DNA of 52,917 bases from JAAFIM01 sp964467315 (GTDB lineage Bacteria > Bacteroidota > Bacteroidia > Chitinophagales > Saprospiraceae). Position numbers and translations under genes: made by a program. This document shows positions 48,018 to 52,917 of the stretch, one piece after another. The stretch spans positions 1-52,917 of the forward strand of contig CAYXSA010000021.1 in the NCBI GenBank assembly GCA_964467315.1, written 5' to 3'. The notes beneath the pieces were generated by a model that did no database searches, was not told where the DNA came from, and saw only the letters and a list, made by a program, of their open reading frames with translations. The number at the start of each line of letters is the position of its first letter. Position 1 is the first letter of the stretch.

Positions 48018-48524
48018 ATGCCTGCGCCCAAAAAAGACGACAAAGTAATTAAAGAAGTCATCAAAATTTTCTCGCAGTATCTGGAGAAAAACGGCTTGCG
48101 CAAAACGCCCGAACGCTTTGCCATTTTGGAGGAAATTTATAAGCGCAGCGACCATTTTGACGCTGAAGCGCTCTATATTCACATGAAAACGCAGAAATAT
48201 CGGGTATCAAGGGCGACGGTGTATAATACGCTGGAGCTGCTCGTTTCTTGCGACCTTGTGCGCAAGCATCAGTTTGGGAAAAACTTGGCGCAGTACGAAA
48301 AATCCTATGGTTACAAGCAGCATGACCATGCCGTTTGCATAGAAACGGGCAAGGTTTTCGAATTTTGCGACCCGCGCATACAGCAAATCAAAGAAACGAT
48401 TTCCGAAATTTTGGGCTTTGAGATAGCGCACCATTCTTTGACCTTTTATGGATATAGCGCCGAAGGACGCGCCCTACAGCAGCAGCAAAAGGAGCAGCGG
48501 CAGGCGGCAGAGGAAGAGGATTAG
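48018..48524 (+). CDS. Fur family transcriptional regulator
   Basis: A 168-aa metal-responsive regulator of the Fur family. The winged helix is residues 20-85 (GLRKTPERFAILEEIYKRSDHFDAEALY; VSRATVYNTLELLV). The dimer/metal domain follows, with QHDHAVC and EFCDPRIQQI. The regulatory-site His and Glu/Asp are there, but the usual structural CxxC is reduced to a single Cys (CIET), and the second CxxC is missing. Fe, Zn or peroxide sensing cannot be separated from sequence alone. It is probably co-transcribed with the reductase gene 18 bp upstream. It is also a possible regulator of zupT, but this is only conjecture. Confidence 0.88.
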   Translation: MPAPKKDDKVIKEVIKIFSQYLEKNGLRKTPERFAILEEIYKRSDHFDAEALYIHMKTQKYRVSRATVYNTLELLVSCDLVRKHQFGKNLAQYEKSYGYKQHDHAVCIETGKVFEFCDPRIQQIKETISEILGFEIAHHSLTFYGYSAEGRALQQQQKEQRQAAEEED

Positions 48525-48547
48525 GTAGTAAGCGCCGCGTATGTTGG

Positions 48548-49651
48548 CTACTCCCAGCGTATGTACTCGACTTCGTGGGCTTCGTCGCGGGTGGGCATAT
48601 CCAAAATGCGCTGCATCTTGAGGAGGTTTTCGACGGGGATATAATCGCGGCGGGCGGCGATGATGTTGCGCATAGAGGTTTCGATATACACGATGCGGAA
48701 GCGCGGATTATATACGCCCAGCGTGGAGATGATGCGGCGGCGCATCTCACGGGTGAGGTTGGTACTGTTCCAGATAAAAGATTCGCCGCGACGGGCGAGG
48801 AATTTGGCTTCTTCGTAGGCGGTTTGCTGCACGAAACCTTGAGCGCGGGAGTCGGTGGGGTCGATATGGTGGCGAGCGCGGATAGCGTCCATACTGATAA
48901 TGGGCAATATCATATCGTATTTATAGGCGTAGGTATCTTTACCGCTGCCAGGCAAACCGACCAAAATAGTTATCTCAAGACGGGTATCGTCGTAGATTTC
49001 TGTAGGCAAAAGCGCCGTGCTTTGCTGAAAAAATTTGTATTGGCTGTGCGCATTGTGGAAGGCATAGGGCGCAGCGAAGCAATCTAAATTTTGGCAATGT
49101 TCGGCAAAAATATCGCAGCGCAATAGCAATTCGTCCTTGTCCTCGCAGATACGCCCCAAAGCGTCGGCATAAGCGAGGGCGTGAAGCTGGGCATTATTTA
49201 GGCGCAGGGAGGCAGCAATAGCCGCCGCATCGGGCTGCGGTTTTTCTTGCAGCCAAAGCGGCAGACCGTGCAGGCGAACAAGGGCGCAAATTTCTTCGCG
49301 GGTAGCAAAATCCATATCCCAAAGCAGTCGACGAGCGATTTGCTCGCCTACTTTTGCATGGCGAGGGGAGGAAATGCGCCCCGTTTGCGCATCGATTTCT
49401 GTGCATTCGGGCTTGGCAATGTCGTGCAAAAGCGCCGAAAGGGAGAGCAAGGCGCGGGTACGCTCATTACTTTCTATATAAAAAGGCAGTTTTTGCAGTT
49501 CTTCGATGACCATGAGCGTATGCGTCCAAACATCGCCTTCGGCATGATGCTGGGCATCTTGGGGACAAAGGCGCATACTTTCCCCGTATTCGCTCTCTGC
49601 AAAATAATCGAGGCGCAGGCTTTGCGTGGATTTATCCCACCAATCGCTCAT
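48548..49651 (-). CDS. HD-Pnk: HD phosphohydrolase fused to polynucleotide kinase
   Basis: A 367-aa bifunctional nucleic-acid end-healing enzyme. The N-terminal HD domain has HAEGDVWTHT, ALLHDIAKP (His76-Asp77), SPRHAKVGE and the Asp of YADALGRI. The C-terminal P-loop kinase has GLPGSGKDT (232-240), SMDAIRAR and an Arg-rich lid. A protein of this build from Runella slithyformis is described as having 2',3'-phosphoesterase and 5'-OH kinase activity. I placed the start at the ATG at 49651, overlapping the ligase stop by 20 bp; ATGs at 49705 and 49732 would overlap it more deeply. Coupled to the RNA ligase upstream, it should make broken RNA ends ready for sealing. Confidence 0.9.
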   Translation of the reverse strand: MSDWWDKSTQSLRLDYFAESEYGESMRLCPQDAQHHAEGDVWTHTLMVIEELQKLPFYIESNERTRALLSLSALLHDIAKPECTEIDAQTGRISSPRHAKVGEQIARRLLWDMDFATREEICALVRLHGLPLWLQEKPQPDAAAIAASLRLNNAQLHALAYADALGRICEDKDELLLRCDIFAEHCQNLDCFAAPYAFHNAHSQYKFFQQSTALLPTEIYDDTRLEITILVGLPGSGKDTYAYKYDMILPIISMDAIRARHHIDPTDSRAQGFVQQTAYEEAKFLARRGESFIWNSTNLTREMRRRIISTLGVYNPRFRIVYIETSMRNIIAARRDYIPVENLLKMQRILDMPTRDEAHEVEYIRWE

Positions 49652-50288
49652 GCCGAAGGGCAGCGCGTCGCCAGTTGCGCGTCCAGTGTTCGTCTGTTTG
49701 GACATGGTTTTGTCGGACGTATTTAAGCACATTTTTGTTAAAATCATCTACACCGAAGCCGTCGATATTGCGCAATACGAAACCCTCGCAATCGCCGCCC
49801 AACTGGCTTCCAGCCTGCATTCCTTCGCTTATGAGTGCCCTCAATTCGGACTCTGAAAATGTACCCTTAGCGCGTACAGGCACCGTAGGTAAGTCCAGCC
49901 AAAAGGCTATATCTTCGACCTCCTGCCACGATAGCCATCTATCGCCATCGCGCACCGCAAAGAGGAAAAAATGCGCATAAAGGTCGGTATATTCGATGCT
50001 GTGCACGCCGTAAAGGTTTTCGCCGAATAGATGCCAGTCGCCAATATCGTGATTTACGCGCTCCCAAATTTGCCAGACATTCGCAGCCCAAGCGTTGCGC
50101 GTGGGCGCGGCGTGCGAGCGCGCATACACGCCATCGGATTTGATGCAATTATTTTCGCCGTCGAGCTTTTCGGTCAGCACTACGGGCGCATCTAAAAGCG
50201 CCTGCCAATCGAATTGTATCCTATCGTCGTTCATCGCGCCGAGAGAAAAGGGCAGATGGTAGGTTCGCCCATATTTATCGCTGTGCAT
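49632..50288 (-). CDS. ATP-dependent RNA ligase (Rnl2-like)
   Basis: A 218-aa nucleotidyltransferase-type ligase. The adenylated Lys is in motif I TEKLDGENN (Lys41). Motif III is LFGENLYGVHS, motif IV CEGFVLR (168-173), and motif V NVLKYVR (187-192). It starts with KYGRTYHLPFS, a phrase typical of small stand-alone RNA ligases. It should seal 3'-OH and 5'-phosphate RNA ends prepared by the HD-Pnk encoded by the next gene, which overlaps its last 20 bp, so they form a repair operon. No RtcB or CRISPR gene is near. No extra C-terminal domain is present, as expected for minimal ligases. R20 lies 73 bp upstream. Confidence 0.9.
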   Translation of the reverse strand: MHSDKYGRTYHLPFSLGAMNDDRIQFDWQALLDAPVVLTEKLDGENNCIKSDGVYARSHAAPTRNAWAANVWQIWERVNHDIGDWHLFGENLYGVHSIEYTDLYAHFFLFAVRDGDRWLSWQEVEDIAFWLDLPTVPVRAKGTFSESELRALISEGMQAGSQLGGDCEGFVLRNIDGFGVDDFNKNVLKYVRQNHVQTDEHWTRNWRRAALRHERLVG

Positions 50289-50361
50289 GGTATTTTTTCG
50301 TTTGTTGCAAGCTCGTTTAACCCCGAAAAATCGGCTTGCGTTCCTTTGGGCTGTTTTTTTT

Positions 50362-50512
50362 GGGCGTGCCCGCGCCCCACACCCGCCGCAAAGGGCGGCG
50401 GGCGGAGCCGTAGCATGCTACGGCTCTACTGGGGCGCGGTCGGGCTATTCGGGGCGCAAATGTAGGGACAAGGCATGCCTTGTCCCTACAGCGCCCCTAC
50501 TATCCCTCACGC
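50362..50512 (-). repeat. Three-way-junction repeat, copy R20
   Basis: On the minus strand: GCGTGAGGGATAG, arm B identical in kind to R2 (GGGGCGC plus the TGTAGGGACAAGGC palindrome), ATAGCCCGACC, arm C with the GAGCCGTAGCATGC palindrome plus CCCGCCGCC/GGCGGCGGG, GGGCACGCCC and an A8 tract. Confidence 0.93.
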
Positions 50513-50536
50513 GGTCTACCATTTGGGCTTTTTTCG

Positions 50537-50544
50537 TATATTTG
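50537..50544 (+). promoter_or_regulatory. -7 box of the lipoprotein gene at 50572
   Basis: TATATTTG matches TAnnTTTG, 28 nt before the ATG at 50572 and 25 nt after the end of R20. Confidence 0.55.
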
Positions 50545-50571
50545 GGCGATAAACAAACACAAATAAATACC

Positions 50572-51195
50572 ATGACTGCAACAAAATCTATTTTTCTGCT
50601 CCTGTTTGCCTTCCTTTCGCTCGCTTCCTGTGGCGGTGGCAAATCCGACTCAAAGGGCGGCAGCTACAGCCCCGAAAAAACACCCGACCGCAGCGTAAAA
50701 ATCCTCAACGGCGACGGCTCGGCAGCGGCTACGATTGACATCAAAGCGGGAGCGATAAGCCTCGACATCGCAGGCACGAAAATCGTCAGCGAAATGAAAG
50801 GCGACAAACGCAAGTACGGAACCCCAAGCGGCGAAACCCTTTTCGAGGTAAAATACAACGATGGCGACAAGCTAAAACTGCGCCGCCCCGATGGCTCTCT
50901 GCTTTGGAAGGTAAAAATAGACAGCGATAAAATCAAAGTCAGCAACAACGAAGAGAACGAAAACGCCTTCAAAATCAAGCGCTACGACGATAAAATAAAA
51001 ACCAAAGCCCCCGACGAGACCGAAATCGGCGACGTGCGCCCCAAAGGCGAACAACTCGAAGTCGCTTCCGCTGGCAAAGGCTATACCATCAACACTAAAG
51101 AACTTTCTCAGGGCTACGGTATGCTGCTTATTCCCGATTTGGGCGAGCGCGAGCGCTTTATTTTGGTTGCCGAGTTGCTTGCGCGTAATTTGTAA
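50572..51195 (+). CDS. Lipoprotein, function unknown
   Basis: A 207-aa predicted lipoprotein (MTATKSIFLLLFAFLSLASC, lipobox LASC, Cys20) followed by a Gly/Ser/Lys linker. The body is a chain of short strands with repeated phrases (SVKILNGDGSAAATIDIKAG, LFEVKYNDGDKLKLRRPDGSLLWKVKID, AFKIKRYDDKIKTKAPDETE), suggesting a beta-repeat or LPXTG-free propeller-like fold. I know no family for it. The start ATG is confirmed by the signal peptide; in-frame codons further upstream come from R20. It is a single gene with its own -7 box. Confidence 0.75.
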   Translation: MTATKSIFLLLFAFLSLASCGGGKSDSKGGSYSPEKTPDRSVKILNGDGSAAATIDIKAGAISLDIAGTKIVSEMKGDKRKYGTPSGETLFEVKYNDGDKLKLRRPDGSLLWKVKIDSDKIKVSNNEENENAFKIKRYDDKIKTKAPDETEIGDVRPKGEQLEVASAGKGYTINTKELSQGYGMLLIPDLGERERFILVAELLARNL

Positions 51196-51247
51196 AATGA
51201 TTTTTGGGTACTAAGTAGTAAGATTTTTCGCCATCTGTCATTCACAT

Positions 51248-52117
51248 ATGCGGCTATACTACGCAGCGGGTAGCGGTTGGGGGCATCTGACGCGGGCGCT
51301 GGCTTTTTTGCATACTTTGGGGGCGGATTATAGCGAATGGCTACTACTTACGGATAGCAGCTACAGCCCTACTCTGCCCGAAGGTTTGCAGGTTTTGCGC
51401 CTGCCTGCACAGCATTTGCGGGCGGGCGAATGGGCGGAGGAGTTGCGCCGCTACCCTATTGAGGAGGTCTATTTGGATTGCTTTCCCTTGGGTATAGAGG
51501 GCGAGTGGCTAAGTTGGCTACAGGCGAAATCAGAATTAAAATTTTACTACATCGCTCGGCGATTAAAATGGGCGGAGTACCTAAAAAGCCTGCCGATGTC
51601 AGAAATTCGGCATTTTGAGCGTGTGTATAGATTGGAAGAATTGGAGGTAGCGCAAGAAAATTGGATGCGCGAAAATGCAACGCAAATAATTGATTTTCAG
51701 CTAATTTATGCGGAATTGCCTCTGGATTATCGGCTATGGGCGAGCGCAAGGCTGGCGCATCTTTATCCCAATATAAGCCAACAAAATCGCCCTTTGTGGC
51801 TGGTAGTGCATAGTCAACCGCAGGAGGAAGTAGATGCTTTATGTTTTCATGCGGCGGCGTACGCAGAGCGGGAAAGTATAAGACCGCGTTTGCTGCTTTT
51901 AAGCAACTTTTTGCCTCCAGAAGAATTGCGGGGGCAATTTGCTTGGTTGATAGGGGCGGAGGCTCGGGCGTTTTTTGGCTCTGCGGAGCGGATTTTCAGC
52001 GCAGCGGGTTTCAATACGATGCAGCAGCTAAAAGGCTACGAAGGCAGGTTGGAAATTATGCCTTTTTTTCGGCGTTTCGATGACCAATTTTGGCGGGCTG
52101 CCAAGTACCGAAAATAA
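51248..52117 (+). CDS. Glycosyltransferase-like protein (GT-B type)
   Basis: A 289-aa protein with an N-terminal YYAAGSGWGHLTRALAFL, the nucleotide-sugar/acceptor loop of MurG- and MGDG-synthase-like GT-B enzymes and COG4671-type predicted glycosyltransferases. Near the C-terminus, ERIFSAAGFNTMQQLKGYEG resembles the donor-binding 'SAGGFNT' motif of the same fold. It is shorter than most GT-B enzymes (about 350-400 aa). Donor and acceptor are unknown. It has no signal peptide and starts 52 bp after the lipoprotein stop on the same strand. A strong terminator follows immediately. Confidence 0.72.
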   Translation: MRLYYAAGSGWGHLTRALAFLHTLGADYSEWLLLTDSSYSPTLPEGLQVLRLPAQHLRAGEWAEELRRYPIEEVYLDCFPLGIEGEWLSWLQAKSELKFYYIARRLKWAEYLKSLPMSEIRHFERVYRLEELEVAQENWMRENATQIIDFQLIYAELPLDYRLWASARLAHLYPNISQQNRPLWLVVHSQPQEEVDALCFHAAAYAERESIRPRLLLLSNFLPPEELRGQFAWLIGAEARAFFGSAERIFSAAGFNTMQQLKGYEGRLEIMPFFRRFDDQFWRAAKYRK

Positions 52118-52118
52118 G

Positions 52119-52154
52119 AAGAGCCGCTTTTTTCTTCCGAAAAAAGCGGCTCTT
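52119..52154. terminator. Intrinsic terminator
   Basis: AAGAGCCGCTTTTTT and its exact inverse AAAAAAGCGGCTCTT with a 6-nt loop, placed right after the glycosyltransferase stop and 12 bp from the 3' end of the tRNA on the other strand. It can act on both strands. Confidence 0.85.
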
Positions 52155-52166
52155 GATTTTGTGCAG

Positions 52167-52240
52167 TGACTCCAATTGGATTCGAACCAATGACCGTCTG
52201 CTTAGAAGGCAGATGCTCTATCCAGCTGAGCTATGGAGCC
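52167..52240 (-). tRNA. tRNA-Arg (anticodon TCT)
   Basis: A 74-nt cloverleaf on the minus strand. The acceptor stem is GGCTCCA with TGGAGTC (one G-T pair), the D arm AGCTCAGCTGGATAGAGC, the anticodon arm CTGCC-TTCTAA-GGCAG-like with loop CTTCTAA, and the T arm has GTTCGAATC. CCA is not encoded. The anticodon TCT reads AGA/AGG arginine codons. It is a lone tRNA between convergent transcripts. Confidence 0.95.
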
Positions 52241-52296
52241 TTAAATTTTCGCAAAGGTACGGCATTTTTGTATAGAATGCAATTTTTTTGCGATTT

Positions 52297-52641
52297 TTAT
52301 TTTTTGTCGCTGCTGGCGGCTACGCGTTTGAGTTCGTAAATGCGGTCTGTGCCGAGTGAGGGTATATTTATGGTGAGGTTATCGCCCTGTAGGCTTTTAA
52401 TTCTCATCTCAAATACGACTTTTCCTTCTTCGTTTATCATTTCGACGCTATTGCCGACTGCGTTGCGATAGGTACCGTTGAGTTTATTCAAGCCCATATC
52501 CATTTTGAAAGTATTATCGGCGTTGAAGGTGAAGCTAATTTCGGAGTTTTTCCAAGAGCCGTGGAGGTCTTCTTTTTTGTAGTTGGCGCAGGAGACGGCG
52601 AAAAGAAGGCAGGAAAGAAGGAGCAAAAAAGAATAACGCAT
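52297..52641 (-). CDS. Small lipocalin-like lipoprotein
   Basis: A 114-aa predicted lipoprotein (MRYSFLLLLSCLLFAVSC, lipobox AVSC, Cys18). The rest is like a short lipocalin-type/DUF5004-like barrel: LHGSWKNSEISFTFNADNTFKMDM, LNGTYRN, VVFEMRIKSLQGDNLTINIP. Such Bacteroidota lipoproteins are common, and their ligands are unknown. I chose the ATG at 52641; upstream in-frame codons do not add a better signal peptide. A TATATTTG box (minus strand, 52689-52696) lies 48 nt upstream. Confidence 0.78.
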   Translation of the reverse strand: MRYSFLLLLSCLLFAVSCANYKKEDLHGSWKNSEISFTFNADNTFKMDMGLNKLNGTYRNAVGNSVEMINEEGKVVFEMRIKSLQGDNLTINIPSLGTDRIYELKRVAASSDKK

Positions 52642-52688
52642 GGTGTGATTTATGGATTTTTGGCAGTGAATAGTGCTAAATATAAGCA

Positions 52689-52696
52689 CAAATATA
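52689..52696 (-). promoter_or_regulatory. -7 box of the small lipoprotein gene
   Basis: TATATTTG on the minus strand matches TAnnTTTG, 48 nt before the ATG at 52641. Confidence 0.5.
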
Positions 52697-52786
52697 GCAA
52701 AAGTTACGTTTTTTTCGTTATTTTAGGTGGGTTTATCCTGCGTGGTCTTTGGCTTTATATTTGCGCGGGCTGTTTTTATCTGCGAT

Positions 52787-52917
52787 GCGTGAGGGATAGT
52801 AGTGGAAGCGCCAAAGGCGCTGCAACGGATAGCCCGACCCCGCGCCGCGTAGGGGCAGCCCTTGTGGCTGCCCTCGCCTGTGCCCCTTTGGCACAGGCGG
52901 CGGCGCGGGGGCACGCC
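52787..52917 (+). repeat. Three-way-junction repeat, copy R21 (reaches window end)
   Basis: GCGTGAGGGATAG, arm B TAGTGGAAGCGCC/GGCGCTGCAACGG, ATAGCCCGACC, arm C closed by CCCCGCGCC/GGCGCGGGG with inner GGGGCAGCC/GGCTGCCC and CGCCTGTGCC/GGCACAGGCG hairpins, and GGGCACGCC at the last base of the window. The A tract, if any, lies beyond. Confidence 0.9.

Noticed and set aside
1..52917. The spaced repeats as a CRISPR array
   Set aside because: The copies are dispersed between genes on both strands with kilobase spacing and no cas genes; the variable parts are palindromic, not spacer-like.
1..52917. The R elements as integron attC sites
   Set aside because: They have conserved ends and variable palindromic centres like attC, but lack the RYYYAAC/GTTRRRY boxes. 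They also occur in both orientations around housekeeping genes, and no integrase is present.
1..52917. The R elements as intrinsic terminators
   Set aside because: In the element's own orientation the GC stem is followed by A, not T. In the reverse orientation the T tract precedes the stem. Several copies also lie between a promoter and its gene or directly before start codons.
1..52917. An orientation bias of R elements toward downstream gene starts
   Set aside because: The A-tract end faces gene starts about 12 times and the other end about 11 times by my count, with gene ends split similarly, so no bias can be claimed from this window.

Overview
The window looks like chromosome from a member of the Bacteroidota, probably Cytophagia-like. 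It carries a type IX secretion component (PorD/DUF4835) and a protein with a C-terminal T9SS-type sorting domain. It also has two TonB-dependent receptors, many short lipoproteins, DUF4476, DUF2452 and DUF4870 proteins, and a split transketolase. Several genes are preceded by TAnnTTTG -7 boxes, and Shine-Dalgarno sequences are not apparent. I could not run any search, so family names rest on motifs and lengths read by eye. The species is not determined.

Layout. 1-2.0 kb: a candidate papain-fold effector with a G9 tract at its start, overlapping a lipoprotein that may be its immunity partner. 2.2-5.8 kb: a three-domain outer-membrane propeller/barrel protein. 6.3-7.9 kb: a type II restriction-modification pair, then yjdM/phnA. 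8.4-10.1 kb: a YiiX-type amidase lipoprotein and a LexA-like XRE/S24 regulator. 10.7-13.1 kb: a eukaryote-like thymidine kinase and an EcoRV-type restriction-modification pair. 13.3-18.9 kb: an alpha-2-macroglobulin with an intact thioester, and a DUF4476 protein. 19.3-28.1 kb: a small CxxC membrane protein, a TonB receptor, an alpha/beta hydrolase, a voltage-gated channel, a gamma-carbonic anhydrase-like protein, a ZIP transporter and a histidine kinase. 28.4-36.6 kb: DinB, a zinc-ribbon lipoprotein, a secreted phosphodiesterase, murG, STAS, DUF2452, dtd, a T9SS cargo protein, DUF4870 and porD. 36.7-45.2 kb: an M48 peptidase, the transketolase C-terminal subunit, a second TonB receptor, suhB, a propeller protein and two proteins of unknown role. 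45.3-52.6 kb: mnmE, a DFR-like reductase, a Fur-family regulator, an RNA ligase/HD-Pnk repair operon, a lipoprotein, a glycosyltransferase-like protein, tRNA-Arg(TCT) and a small lipoprotein.

The most striking feature is an intergenic repeat family present about 21 times, roughly once per 2.5 kb. I call the copies R1 to R21. Each reads GCGTG-A-GGGATAG, variable hairpin B, ATAGCCC-GA-CC, variable hairpin C, GG-G-CACGC-CC, then usually an A tract. The constant parts can pair into a three-way junction (GCGTG with CACGC, GGG with CCC, CC with GG). The two arms differ almost completely between copies but stay self-complementary, and several compensatory changes are visible. Hairpin modules are shared between copies and can sit in either arm. 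No transposase for the element lies in the window, and I do not know a described family with this architecture.

Other non-coding structure includes a second short repeat family (26844 and 31237), a compound palindrome at 22681-22904, a palindrome of CACAGATTT-like units at 25570-25674, and a roughly 100-bp inverted repeat at 5883-5981. AT-richer genes (the effector pair, both restriction systems and the propeller protein at 41.6 kb) look like later acquisitions between GC-richer housekeeping genes.
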